Assembly (NCBI RefSeq): GCF_027409185.1 | Contig: NC_084462.1 | Span: 154,243,490-154,307,489 of the forward strand | DNA: 64,000 bases | Direction: 5' to 3' | Source: Cynocephalus volans | Taxonomy: Eukaryota; Chordata; Mammalia; Dermoptera; Cynocephalidae | Shown here: positions 50,511 to 63,000 of the stretch, piece after piece | How the letters are laid out: each line of letters opens with the position of its first letter | How positions within the stretch are numbered: the stretch's first letter is position 1 | Program-made: the position numbers and the translations under genes | Notes under the pieces: generated by a model | Told to the model about the DNA's origin: nothing | Database searches by the model: none | What the model saw: the letters and a program-made list of their open reading frames with translations, nothing else

Positions 50511-50753
50511 ACACAAAAGCATTAAATGCAAAGAACCTTAGTAAGTTGTAGCAAATCATAGAATGATAAAACTAGACTCGTTTTCTGAATGATGGTGGGT
50601 CACTTTTTTGAGTTTGAGAAATACATGAAATCAAACAAAGCAAATCTGTAAGCTATTTGAAATGGTGTTCGAGTACTTGGGAACTTGAGGAAAAAAAATA
50701 AAGGGGTGATCTTAACTGAATTGGATCCACAGGCCTGATAAGCCTTCTATTTT

Positions 50754-50838
50754 TGGCAGCTGGTGGGTACAGGGTATGAACTTTGAGCCTTGGTGTTATC
50801 AGCACCACACTCTAACCTACTGAGCTAACTGGCCAGCC
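50754..50838 (-). mobile_element. tRNA-Ile-derived SINE, monomer
   Basis: GGCAGCTGGTGGGTACAGGG ... GAGCTAACTGGCCAGCCC on the minus strand. Confidence 0.9.
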
Positions 50839-51511
50839 CAAATCAGCATTTGACCATGTTATTATGCTGTTCATAGTAATGAATCTGTTTTCCCAATTAT
50901 GTCCAAGTATAATAAGGAGAAAAAGAACTTAAAATATCAGTGACCTCCAAAAGAACATGCTAGCTTTTACGTGAGAGTAAATTGAAAATCTTAGGCACAG
51001 ATCTGAATAATTTTAGGAAACTAGTCTAGGCTTGAGCCTAACACAACAGCCCTATAAATGTCAAATATTATCTCTAATGACTTACGTCAACTGTTCAGGG
51101 AAATGACAGCCGTCCCTGGCATTAGGGTAATGATTAAACCTCTAACTCTAGGGAATCGCAAAGCTTGGGCAGGTGCCGGATGGAATTCTGCACATTGTTG
51201 GAAACATATTGCCTATCATTAATAAATGTTTTCAAGTTTTGAACTTAACTTGCCAGTTCTTTGGTTAAGCTACTCTTCTAGTTCTATCCTGCAGTGCAGG
51301 CTTGGGAGCCCCATATTTCTAATTGTAGAAATCCAAACAATATCCATAAAGTCTTATAGGATTGATACTTTTTCTTATAAATATTTATTGTGAGTAAATT
51401 ATTCAGACTATAAAAATATCAACAAGGGAATACATTGTAACTTTGGGGGCATGTTGATTATTATTACAAGGGACTGTATGCATGAAATATTAAGTGAAAA
51501 AACTAGAATAC

Positions 51512-51567
51512 AGGTTCAGATCCCTGTACTGGCCAGCTGCCCACAAGAAAAAAAACAAAAAACAAAA
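51512..51567 (+). mobile_element. tRNA-Ile-derived SINE, 5'-truncated
   Basis: Starts at the tRNA B-box region (GGTTCAGATCCCTG). Flanks CTAGAATAC / GTAGAATAC. Confidence 0.85.
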
Positions 51568-51610
51568 AGTAGAATACAACATTCATGAACATTCATTATA
51601 ACTAGGCATA

Positions 51611-51686
51611 TGAAGGGTCTTCAGAAAGTTCTTGGAAAGATTTGTTTTAATTCTGTTTTTTCCACAAACTTTCTGAAGTACCCTTG
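51611..51686. mobile_element. Palindromic mariner-type MITE, copy 3
   Basis: TGAAGGGTCTTCAGAAAGTT ... AACTTTCTGAAGTACCCTTG flanked by TA. 76 bp. Confidence 0.85.
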
Positions 51687-51744
51687 TACATGTGTATGTG
51701 TTGAAAAACATTAGAATTTGTGATGTTGTAAAAATAAGTTTTTG

Positions 51745-52350
51745 TTTTCCTTATAAAATCATCGAAGTTCATATTCAGTTATACAAAATTATAAACTTAA
51801 GCGTAGCAAAAATTGCCATGAACGTCCAATAAACAAACTAGGGGAAAAGCTAGCAATACATAATGACAGATGTATTCCAATGTGCACAGAATTTTTATGA
51901 AGTCAAAAGGAACATAACTCAGTAGAAACGGTAGCAAAGGATACAAGCAATGTATATGGAAGAAGAAATATAAATGTCAATAAATATATGAAAAGCCTAG
52001 TTGATCAACCTTACTAATCAGAGACAAAAATTAAAAACTTTTTCTTTTCACTTATTGGTGAGCAAAGATTGATACCCATTCCTACTGATAATGGTATGGG
52101 GAAATAGGCATTCTGATATGCTGTTCATGGGAGTTAGTATTTATTCGGAAGCAAGTCATCAATTGAATTGACAAATACACATGCCTTTTGGAGATAATTT
52201 AGCAATTAAATCTAAAAATGCACATACCTTTTCACCTACCATTTCTACTTCTAGAAATTTATCCTATAAAAATATTACCACAAGAGTGCCAAAAAATATA
52301 GACAAGAATTTTTATTGAAGCATTATTTGTAACAGTGAGAATTTGGAGAT
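51745..52350 (+). mobile_element. Old L1 3' region, sense
   Basis: GGGGAAATAGGCATTCTGAT ATGCTGTTCATGGGAG and TTTATCCTATAAAAATATTA are L1M landmarks. Further pieces at 52800-52920 and 53522-53915. Confidence 0.6.
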
Positions 52351-52399
52351 AATCTCAGTCTTTATCATTGGGGCATTAGTTACTTATGGTTTACCCAGT

Positions 52400-52650
52400 A
52401 AGTAGTGTAAAGTAGTGGATAAGATAATAATAGGGTCTCTTGACTAAACTGTCTTAATTCAAATCTCTGCTGTAGGACTTCTTAGCTCTATGATCTTTGG
52501 CAAATTATCTGGCCTCTCTAAGCTTCAATTTCTTCAGTTAAATGAAGTTTATAATGATAAACTTAGAGTTTTATTAAGATTAAATGAGATAAGCCATCTG
52601 AAGTGCTTAGAATAGTATCTAGCACATACTTGTTCAATGAGTATTAGCAC
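52400..52650 (+). mobile_element. MIR
   Basis: CTATGATCTTTGGCAAATTA ... ATTAAATGAGATAAGCCATC ... AGTATCTAGCACATACTTG. Confidence 0.75.
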
Positions 52651-52687
52651 TTTTGATCATTATGTCATATTTTGTGGGTTTTTTTTG

Positions 52688-52765
52688 TCAGTTGGCTGGT
52701 ATAGGGATCCGAACCCTTGGTGTTACACCACCATGCTCTAACCAACTGAGCCAAACTGCTAACCC
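52688..52765 (-). mobile_element. tRNA-Ile-derived SINE, monomer
   Basis: CAGTTGGCTGGTATAGGGAT CCG ... on the minus strand, target just after the MIR. Confidence 0.9.
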
Positions 52766-53428
52766 ATTATATCATTATTATTACTGTGCTGCCATTATAT
52801 TTAAGATTGCGGTATATTTATATGTCTAGCATAGAAGGTATGAGATATATTATTAAGTGATAAAAACAAGTTGCAGAACATGGTTTTAAAAAAAAATCTA
52901 AAATTATATCGCCATGCTTGCCATATTCATATTGTGGGCCAGACAGGAGATTAGGGAGGACACTTACTTTCTATGTTATAAACTTTGTTTATAACATTTC
53001 TTTTAATTACAGAAATAAGCACTAAAAAAAAAGGCAGATAACGAGGTAAAAACAAAAATACAAAAGAACCGGGCAGGTACTAAACTGTATTAAAAGTACC
53101 TCCACAATTTTTGCTGATTGAGAAATAACCTCCCTAGTTGAGGGTTCCGCAGGTCTTGGGTGGCTGGATCTGTACTTGCATCATATTCTAAAGCAAGGAG
53201 AAGGCAGAAAGAATTAAAATGAAGCCCCTGACTTAATGATGCAGGAACTCTGAGGAATCTGACTTCATAGGAACTCACTTCCCACATATTCACCACTTCC
53301 CATAGGACCCCACCCTCCCTGAAACTTACAACATTTATATAGTGAGTAATCCTTTCCTTTGCCACTGAAATGAAATCATTTATAATGGCTACAACTTTGG
53401 TTTTTCTTAACCTTAAAAATAGCCTTTA

Positions 53429-53521
53429 GGGCTGGCTGGGTAGCTCAGTTGGGCACAGTGTGGTGTTACAACACTAAGGTCAAGGGTTTGGATTCCTGTA
53501 TCAATATTGGCCAGCTGCCAG
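53429..53521 (+). mobile_element. tRNA-Ile-derived SINE, monomer without A tail
   Basis: GGGCTGGCTGGGTAGCTCAG ... ends CCAGCTGCC. Flanks ATAGCCTTTA / GTAGCCTTTA show the tail is nearly absent. Confidence 0.9.
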
Positions 53522-53915
53522 TAGCCTTTAATGGCAAAGTATGGCGACAGTTTAAAGATCAGTGATTGATCAGTGGTTAGGAGGGAGGGAGGAAGTGATA
53601 AATAGGCAGAGCACAGAGGATTTTTAGGGCAGTGAAACTATTCTGTATGATACTGTAGTGGTGGATACATGTCATTATACTAATTTGTCCAGACATATAG
53701 AACATACACCAATAGTGTGAGCCTTAACATAAACTGTGGACTTTGGGTGTTAATGATATAGGTTCATTGCCTATAACAAATGTACCACTCTGGTGTGTGA
53801 TGTTGATAGTGGGAGAGGCTGTGAGGAATGGGGGTAGGGGGTATCTGGGAAATCTGTCCTTTCTGCTCAATTTTGCCATGAACCTAAAACTGCTTTGAAA
53901 AATATTTTGAACAAA
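53522..53915 (+). mobile_element. L1M 3' UTR, sense
   Basis: GAAACTATTCTGTATGATAC TGTAGTGGTGGATACATG ... CCTAAAACTGCTTTGAAAAA is the classic L1M 3' end. Confidence 0.8.
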
Positions 53916-54744
53916 AGAAATGAGCTGTCAAGCCACACACACACACACAAGACTTTAAGTTCTTATCTTTTAGAAGTATATACTAAAATATTTATGAAGG
54001 AATTAATATATGAGATCTGTCTCAAAATAATACTGGAGAGACAAAGTGAGTGGGGGGATAAATGAAACAAGATTAGCCATGAGCTGATAATTATTGAAGT
54101 TAAGTAAATTACACATGGGGCTTCATTATTCATTTCCAACAGTGTTTGTTTGAACTTTTTTTTATAACCAAAAGAGTTTTTTTAACTAGCCTTAAAAATA
54201 ATGTTATGCCTAAGTCATTGTTCTAGTATTTAGCTACCAAGATTTTTTATTTTGGAAATCCCTTTGTATTTCTAATATCATCTTCCTCTCTTTTGACAGT
54301 TTTCAAATCACACACCCCTTTGAGAAGGACACTTTATTTTTTTAAACAGCTTTATTGTGGTATACTTGACATACAGTAAATATACATATTTGAAAGTATA
54401 CAATTTGATAAGTTTTGACATACATGTATACTCTTGAAATCAGCATCACAGTCAAGGTAATGAACAAACATATCCATTACCCCCGAAAGTTTCTTTATGC
54501 TCCTTTGTAACCTCTCCCTCCTGCCCCTTCCCAACTTCACCCCATCTCCAGGCAACCACAACCAAATTTTTGTCACTATAGTTTTCATTTCCTAGAATTT
54601 TATGTAAATAGAATAATATAGACTCTTTTGTGTGTCTTCTTTCATTCAGCATAATTATTTTGAGATTCATCAGTGTTATAACATGTATTAATAGTTTGTT
54701 CCTTTTTATTGCTGAGTTGATTTCCATTGTATGGATATACCACA

Positions 54745-54926
54745 TTTTTTTTGTTTTTATTTTTTCTTAAAAAAGATGACTGGAAAGGGGATCTTAACCT
54801 TTGACCTGGTGTTGTCAGCACCATGCTCACCCATTGAGCTAACCGGCCATCCCTGTATGGGATCCGAACCTGCAGCCTTGGTGTTATCAGCACCACACTC
54901 TCCCAAGTGAGCCATGGGCCAGTCCC
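54745..54926 (-). mobile_element. tRNA-Ile-derived SINE, dimer
   Basis: GATAACACC-type in the old L1. Perfect 10-bp duplication ATATACCACA (54735-54744, 54927-54936). Confidence 0.94.
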
Positions 54927-55654
54927 ATATACCACAGTTTTTTGATCCATTCACTTGATGGATATTTGAGTTGTTTCCATTTTTTGCGGTATTACAAATA
55001 AGGCTGCTGTGTATATTCACGTACAAATCTTTGTATGGACATATGCTTTCATTTATCCTGGGCAAATACCTGGGAGTAGAATATGATCCAGTATGGTAAG
55101 TGTATATTTAACTTTTTAATATACTACCAGTTTTCCAAATTGGTTGTATATTTTTTACATTCTTTGCAGTGTGTGAGAGTTCCAGTTCCTCCACATCCTT
55201 GTTAGCACTTGATATGGTCAGTCTTTCTAATTTTTTTAGCACTTTTAGAAAGTATGTAGTAGTATGTCATTGTGGTTTTAATTTGCACTTCTCTAATGAG
55301 TAATTATGTCAAGTATCTTTTCATATGCTTATTTGTCATCCTGATATCTTCTTTGGTGAAGTGTTTGTTCAGATCTTTTGCCCATTTTTAAATTGTTTTC
55401 ATATTGTTGAATTTTGAGAGTTCTTTATATATTCTGGATACAAGTCTTCTATAATATGTATGCTTTGCAAATATTTTCTCCCAGTCTGTGGCTTGTCTTT
55501 TTATTAACAACATTTTTCGAAGAGCAGAAACTTTAGATATTGGTGCAGTCTTTTATCAGTTTGTCTTTTATGGATTGTGTTTTTGGTGTCATATATAAGA
55601 ATTCTTAGTCTAACCTAAGTTCTCAAGTTTTTTCCTACATTTTCTTTTCTTTTT

Positions 55655-55757
55655 CTTTTTTTTTTTTTTTCCTGCAGCTGGCTGATAAGGGGATATGAAC
55701 CCTTGACCTTGGTGTTATCAGTACCATGCTTTAACCAAGTGAGCTAACTGGTCAGCC
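55655..55757 (-). mobile_element. tRNA-Ile-derived SINE, monomer
   Basis: T-run plus GCAGCTGGCTGATAAGGGGA ... in the old L1. Confidence 0.9.
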
Positions 55758-56217
55758 TCACCTTCATTTTCATATGAGAGCTTTATAGTTTTATGTTTTA
55801 CATTAAGGTCTATGATCCAGTTTAGGACGATTTTTGTATGTGGTACAAGGTATGGATCAAAGTTCATTTTTCTGCATATGACTATTTAATTGTTTTAGCA
55901 CCATTTTTTAAATAAGACTATCTTCACTGAAATGCCTTTGCACCTTTGGCAAAAATCAGTTGTCCATATATGTGTTAGTCTGTTTCTGAGCTCTCTGTTC
56001 TGTTCTATTTGCTTACTTGTCTATCTTTGTGCCAGTACAAAGATAGACATTTTCTTGATTTACCATAACTGTATAATAAGTCTTGAAGTAAGTGATATTA
56101 ATTCTTTAACTTTGTCTTTTTTTTTTTTTTTTTTTTTCCAGCTTGTTTTTGGTATTCTAGGTTCTAAACATTTCTACAAAAAAGCCTGCTAGGACTTTGA
56201 TTAAGATTGCACTAATG

Positions 56218-56318
56218 GGCTGGCTGGTTAGCTCAGTTGGTTGGAGTGTGGTGTTATAACACCGAGGTCAAGGGTTCAGATCCCCTTACCAGCCAGCTGC
56301 CAAAAAAAAAAAAAAAAG
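56218..56318 (+). mobile_element. tRNA-Ile-derived SINE, monomer
   Basis: GGGCTGGCTGGTTAGCTCAG TTGGTTGGAG ... and A tail in the old L1. Confidence 0.93.
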
Positions 56319-56442
56319 ATAGTGTTGAATCTGTAGATCAGTTTGGGGAAGGAGGGTTGGTAGAATTGACATCTTAACAATTTGAATCTTCTAATCTGTG
56401 AACACAGTATGTGTCTACATTTATTTTATCTTTTTTTTTAAC

Positions 56443-57035
56443 TAAAAAAAGAATTTAAATTGTAGTAAACACATAAAATTTCCCATCTTACCCATTTTTA
56501 AGTGTGCAGTTCTGTACCATTAACTATATTCACATTGTTGTGTAACAGATTTCTAGAACTTTTTCAACTTGCAAAAACTGAAACTCTGTACTCCCTGAAC
56601 ACCTCTTTATTTCTCCCTTCCCCCAGCTCTTGGCAATCATAATTGTACTTACTTTCTGTTTCTATGAATTTTACTACTTTAGGTACCTCATATAAGTGGA
56701 ATCATACAGTATTTGTCTTTTTGTGACTTTCTTATTTCACTTGTCATAATGTCATTAAGGTTCATCCACATTGTATCGGGCAACAGAATTTCCTTGTTTT
56801 TTAAGGCTGAGTAATATTCTGTCATATGTATATACCATGTTTTTTTGTGTTTTGTTTGTTTTGTTTTTGTGGCTGGCTAGTACAGGGATCCAAACCCGTG
56901 ACCTTGGGGTTATGAGGCTGTGCTCTAACTAGTTAAGCTAACTGGACAGCCCTCCATGTTTTCTTTATCCATTTGTCTGTCAGTGGACATTTGGGTTACT
57001 TCTACCTCTTGGCTGTAGTGAATAATGCTACAGTG
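56443..57035 (-). mobile_element. Second old L1 3' end, antisense
   Basis: CACATAAAATTTCCCATCTT ACCC ... GGCTGAGTAATATTCTGTCA and, after a SINE, GTCAGTGGACATTTGGGTTA. Confidence 0.8.
56850..56950 (-). mobile_element. tRNA-Ile-derived SINE, monomer
   Basis: GTGGCTGGCTAGTACAGGGA ... within the old L1. Flanks CCATGTTTT on both sides. Confidence 0.92.
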
Positions 57036-57194
57036 AACATATCCCATTATCAACCTCAGGGGCAGGGTAGCCTAATGTTCTTTATAAACCAGAACATCCA
57101 GTTGAGTATGATGAATGAGCGTGTGATCACCTGTATGATTGCCTGTTTCGTGCTACACTTACCTGATTAAACTGTTCACATAGCTCAGTAGGAC

Positions 57195-57385
57195 AGCTGT
57201 GGTGCCATAGAAAGAACACAGGTTTTGAAGCAAGAGACTTGAATTTAATGCCTGCCTCTGCTGTTTTTTGGTTGTGAGATTTTGGACAAATTGCTTGTGT
57301 GCTCATCTACCAAAACCTCTCAAGTTTGGAAAAGAATAAATGAGATAATGTGACAGTTTTTTGTAAATTATCAAATACTATATAA
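57195..57385 (+). mobile_element. MIR
   Basis: AGAAAGAACACAGGTTTTGA AGCAAGAGACTTGAATT ... GATTTTGGACAAATTGCTTG ... AATAAATGAGATAATG. Confidence 0.75.
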
Positions 57386-57929
57386 AGATAGCTATTTATC
57401 ACACTATGTCCCTGTCCTCCAGACCTCACCTTCCTCATAATCGTTTCCATCTACGGGATTTTAGCCACTCCGATGACTTATGTTCAGCAAAAACTATCTT
57501 TTTTGGCGGGTGGTGTATATATTTCTGCCTTTTATGCTTCGGGATAATTTCCTTTCCACTCCTCATAGAGTTTAGGTCTTCATAAATATCTTCTGTGAGG
57601 TCAAAGAGTTACTTCCTGAACTCCTGACTGAGGGAGAGGGACTCTCTTTTTTGTTCCCCTATTATTTCCCCTACCCTCTTCCATTAGTTATCATCCCCGT
57701 TTTATATGTTTAATCTCTTTCTCTTAACTGACCTTTGACGTAGGCTCAAATCTCTTACAGCTCTGAAATAACTGTTTCAAGTTTGAATCCCTCTCTATTG
57801 TCAGACTTTTTTTTTTCTTCAAAGAATGATTGACTTTACTTTCTCAATTTCCATTCAATTCCTAGTCCATTATGATTTGTTATCTGACTTCCCTCTTCAC
57901 TGTTTTACTTTTGTAAAAACCTTGGTGAA

Positions 57930-58720
57930 CTTCCCATTGCAAAATTCAACGGCTTTTCATCTCGTCCTGCCTAACTGTTGATGACACCTCCTAGAATTGT
58001 GCTCCTCTTTTGGCTTCTGTGTTACATTGATTTCTGGGTTTTCTTCCTCCTATTCTTCTGTTAATCTCTTTTGGTGATTTTTCTCCCATCACCTGCTGCT
58101 TAAGCTTGGGGGTTGTTCATACTTCTCTCCTTGGTCATCTTCTCACTCTGTATTTTTCCTTCCACAGCTGTTTACATTACATTAATGATCAACAAATCCA
58201 TACTGTTTCTATTTTCTGTCCATACTCTCTCCCTGAGATTTCATCCATTTCTGTAGCTATACAGACTAATGACTTCTTCCAACTGTCTTTTGAGCTTGAA
58301 TTTCCTATTAGTTATTGCCTTTGGATTTTCCTGCCTGGCTGCAGGTACTTCAAATTCACCTATATCTCTAACTAAAATATTTTTCCTCTCTTCTTGCATT
58401 CCCATATCTCTATCAATGTCATTACCACCTACTTAGTCCCTCATGTCAGAAACCTCAAGAATCATCCTTGTTTACTTCCTTTTCATTCACGTGTAGTTTG
58501 CAACAAAGCCCTGTCAGTTCAATTTCTGAAATGTCTTTCTCACGTATATCCTATTTTTCATTGCCACTCAATCAAGTCTCTTAAAAATGAAACATAGTCT
58601 GTGTCACTTCCTCAACCCTGAGAAATTTTAGACTTTTCTGTTTCTTACAGGGTAAAATCTAAAGTCCTTGGCATGGCAAACAAAGTTCTTTACAACCTGT
58701 TTCTAAAACTAAGTTATGAA
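57930..58720 (+). mobile_element. Old L2/CR1-like remnant (tentative)
   Basis: Pyrimidine-rich sequence with AGTCCTTGGCATGGCAAACAA, like the known ancient repeat with CTTAGCATGGCATTCAAGG. No intact frame. Confidence 0.4.
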
Positions 58721-58889
58721 CTTGTTATGGACAAGGTCTAGATCTTATTAATTTCAGTATTGCCACAGCACAGTACCTAGAAGATAATAGAATTTTGATA
58801 ACTCCTTTTGGGGTGATATATTGAAAGTGAAATAAAAGAAACTCCTCAGCCCACAATGAGTCTGTAGAGCTCCAATATTGCCTTGTGCA

Positions 58890-59070
58890 TATTAAGAGAT
58901 GGTTAAAAACTTGATTTCTGGGGTCAGGCCAACCCGGGTTCAAACCCTCTCTGTAACACTTAGTAACTGTGACTTCTTCCTCACCTGTATAGTGGTGATG
59001 ATGGGAAGACTGTGAGAATTAAGTGTAAAGCATGTATCACAGTCCATGGTACAGTGCAATCACTTTAAGC
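58890..59070 (+). mobile_element. MIR
   Basis: AACCCGGGTTCAAACCCTCT CTGTAACACTTAGTAACTGTG is a clear MIR tRNA-derived end and core. Confidence 0.75.
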
Positions 59071-59836
59071 TATTAGTAAATGTGCAATGTATTTTTAATG
59101 AATAACAGTAATACTGTATATAATATTGTTATACTCTGCAATCAAAAATGAGGTATAAGAGTGACTTGTTCTCAAATGATCTTCTTATGAGAATCCTAGC
59201 TTAATCAGCTAATTTTATTTTACCAGCAACAGTGACTATCAATCTACTTTTGTCTCCTATTCTGTTTGCTCACGTGTGAGAAAGAGTGCCTCTTTTTTTT
59301 TCTGTCACCTATTATTTTTAGTATTGCTGTTATTGCTCTTGTTATTCATTCTACCCTTTACAAAAACCCAGTTTTAAGGTGAACAGTGATACTAAAAAAG
59401 AAGTTAAACTTGAAGAACAGGAAAAGATAAACCCATGATAAGGATAAAAATAACAAAATAGTGTCTGACTTAAGGTTCTGAGAAAAGTAGAATCCAAGAA
59501 AGGTTCTAATTTCATTCAGTTATTCATCAAGTATTTATTATTCTCTTACTGTATACTGGGCTTGGTGGGAGCGGGGAAGGTAGGGAGATGGGCCATCAGA
59601 ATTTTTTAAGGCCTTCTTTCTCTCTGTGAGGATTTTTAATTAAATAATTTTTTGAGATAATTGCAGCTTTATGTGCAATTACAAGAAATAATACAGAGAA
59701 ATCCCTTGAACATCACTACAAGGATTTTAAAGTCTTACTAATAATGAAAGTAAGAGTTTCTTGCATAACTAGTATGAAACCACAGGTAGGAAGCACTTCC
59801 TGAATTTGTTTTTTTTTATTTTTTATTTTTTTTATT

Positions 59837-60051
59837 TTGTCGATATACATTGTGGCTGATTATTGTTGCCCATCACCAAAACCTACCTCCCTCCTCCCTC
59901 CCCCCCTCCCCCCCAACAATGTCCTTTCTGTTTGCTTGTCGTATCAACTTCAAGTAATTGTGGTTGTTATATCTTCTTCCCCCTCCCCCGGGTTTTTTGT
60001 TTTTTGTTTTGTGTGTGTGTGTGTGTGTGTGTGTGAATTATATATTAATTT
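59837..60051 (-). other. LINE-1 3' UTR with G-rich tract
   Basis: On the minus strand: runs of G separated by A (59882-59915 and 59978-59990) and a (CA)n at 60010-60034. Polypurine tracts of this kind are typical of mammalian L1 3' UTRs. Confidence 0.75.
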
Positions 60052-63000
60052 TTAGCTCCCACCAATAAGTGAGAAAATGCGGTATTTCTCTTTCTGTGCC
60101 TGACTTGTTTCACTTAATATAATTCTCTCAAGGTCCATCCATGTTGTTGCAAATAGCAGTATTTCATTCGTTTTTATAGCTGAGTAGTATTCCATTGTGT
60201 AGATGTACCACATTTTCCATATCCAATCATCTGATGATGGACATTTGGGCTGGTTCCAACTCTTGGCTATTGTAAAGAGTGCTGCGATGAACATTGGGGA
60301 ACAGGTATACCTTCGACTTGATGATTTCCATTCCTCTGGGTATATTCCCAGCAGTGGGATAGCTGGGTCATATGGTAGATCTATCTGCAATTGTTTGAGG
60401 AACCTCCATACCATTTTCCATAGAGGCTGCACCATTTTGCAGTCCCACCAACAATGTATGAGAGTTCCTTTTTCTCCGCAACCTCGCCAGCATTTATCGT
60501 TCAGAGTCTTTTGGATTTTAGCCATCCTCACTGGGGTGAGATGGTATCTCAGTGTAGTTTTGATTTGCATTTCCCGGATGCTGAGTGATGTTGAGCATTT
60601 TTTCATATTTCTGTTGGCCATTTGTATATCTTCCTTAGAGAAATGCCTACTTAGCTCTTTTGCCCATTTTTTAATTGCGTTGCTTGTTTTTTTCTTGTAA
60701 AGTTGTTTGAGTTCCTTATATATTCTGGATATTAATCCTTTGTCAGATGTATATTTTGCAAATATTTTCTCCCACTCTGTTGGTTGTCTTTTAACTCTGT
60801 TAATTGTTTCTTTTGCTGTGCAGAAGCTTTTTAGTTTGATATAATCCCATTTGTTTATTTTTCCTTTGGTTGCCTGTGCTTTTGGGGTCGTATTCATGAA
60901 GTCTCTGTCCAGTCCTATTTCCTGAAGTGTTTCTCCTATGTTTTCTTTAAGAAGTTTTATTGTTTCAGGGTGTATATTTAAATCCTTAATCCATTTTGAG
61001 TTGATTTTAGTATATGGTGAGAGGTATGGATCTAGTTTCATTCTCCTGCATATGGATATCCAGTTCTCCCAGCACCATTTGCTGAAGAGGCAGTCCCTTC
61101 CCCAGTGAATAGGCTTGGTGCCTTTGTCAAAGATCAGATGGCAGTAAGTGTGTGGGTTGATTTCTGGATTCTCTATTCTATTCCATTGATCAGTCTGTCT
61201 GTTTTTATGCTAGTACTATACTGTTTTGGTTATTATAGCTTTGTAGTATAGCTTAAAGTCAGGTAGTGTTATGCCTCCAGCTTTATTTTTTTTGCTCAGC
61301 ATTGCTTTGGCTATGCGTGGTCTTTTATTGTTCCATATAAATGTCTGGATAGTTTTTTCCATTGCTGAGAAAAATGTCTTTGGAATTTTGATGGGGATTG
61401 CATTGAATTTGTATATCACTTTGGGTAGTATGGACATTTTCACTATGTTGATTCTTCCAATCCAAGAGCATGGGATATCTTTCCATCTTCTTGTATCCTC
61501 TCTAATTTCTCTCAGCAGTGGTTTGTAGTTCTCATTATAGAGATTTTTCACCTCCTTGGTTAACTCAGTTCCTAAGTATTTTATTTTTTGGTGGCTATTG
61601 TAAATGGGCAGGCTTTCTTGATTTCTCGTTCTGCATGTTGACTATTGGAGAAAAGAAATGCTACTGATTTTTGTGTGTTGATTTTGTATCCTGCAACTGT
61701 GCTGAAATCATTTATCAATTCCAAGAGTTTTTTTGTAGAGGTTTTAGGCTGTTCGATATATAGGATCATGTCATCTGCAAACAGGGACAGTTTGACTTCA
61801 TCTTTTCCAATCTGGCTGCCCTTTATTTCCTTCTCTTCTCTGATTGCTCTGGCTAGTACTTCCAACACTATGTTGAATAGGAGTGGTGAGAGTGGGCATC
61901 CTTGTCTAGTTCCTGTTCTTAAAGAAAAAGCTTTCAGCTTTTCCCCATTCAGGATGATATTGGCAGTAGGTTTGGCATGTATGGCTTTAATTATGTTGAG
62001 ATACTTTCCCTCTATACCTAACTTACAGAGGGTCTTTATCATGAATGAGTGCTGAATTTTATCAAATGCTTTTTCAGCATCTATAGAGATGATCATATGG
62101 TCCTTGTGTTTGACTTTATTAATATGGTGTATCACATTTATTGATTTGCATATGTTGAACCAACCTTGCATCCCTGGGATGAATCCCACTTGATCGTGGT
62201 GAATAATTTTAGGTATGTGTTGCTGTATTCTGTTTGCTAGTATTTTAGTGAGGATTTTTGCATCTATATTCATCAAGGATATCGGCCTGTAGTTTTCTTT
62301 TTTGGTTATATCTTTACCTGGTTTTGGTATCAGGATGATGTTTGCTTCATAGAATGAGTTTGGGAGATTTGCGTCCGTTTCAATCTTTTGGAATAGTTTG
62401 TAAAGAATCGGTGTCAATTCCTCTTTGAATGTTTGGTAAAATTCTGCTGTGAATCCATCTGGTCCTGGGTTTTTCTTTGTTGGGAGCCTTCTGATAACAG
62501 CTTCAATCTCCTTTATTGTTATTGGTCTGTTCAAATTTTCTACGTCTTCATGGTTCAGTTTTGGGAGCTTGTGTGTGTCCAGAAATGTATCCATTTCCTC
62601 CAGATTTTCAAATTTGTTGGCGTATAGTTGTTTATAGTAGTCTCGAATGATTCCTTGTATTTCAGATGAATCAGTTGTAATATCGCCTTTTTCATTTCTA
62701 ATTTTTGTTATTTGAGTCTTCTCTCTTCTTTTTTTTGTTAGCCATGCTAATGGTTTGTCAATTTTATTTATCTTTTCAAAAAACCAACTTTTTGATTCGT
62801 TGATCTTTTGAATTGTTTTTTGGTTTTCAATTTCATTCAGTTCTGCTCTGATCTTAATGATTTCTTTCCGTCTGCTAACTTTAGGTTTGTATTGTTCTTG
62901 TTTTTCTAGTTCTTTAAGGTGAAGTGTTAGGTTGTTCACTTGCCATCTTTCCATTCTTCTGAAGTGAGCGTTTAATGCAATAAATTTCCCCCTCAATACT

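Larger units (their letters stand above)
54335..56435 (-). mobile_element. Old L1 (ORF2 3' part and 3' UTR), antisense, with three SINEs
   Basis: Continuous old L1 sequence on the minus strand (GCTTTATTGTGGTATACTTG at the tail, TATATTCTGGATACAAGTCT, GATCCAGTTTAGGACGATTT, GAATCTGTAGATCAGTTTGG). It is interrupted by SINEs at 54745, 55655 and 56218. Confidence 0.85.

Noticed and set aside
60203..60700. Plus-strand frame of 165 codons (also 61645-62055)
   Set aside because: Antisense shadow of the L1 ORF2.
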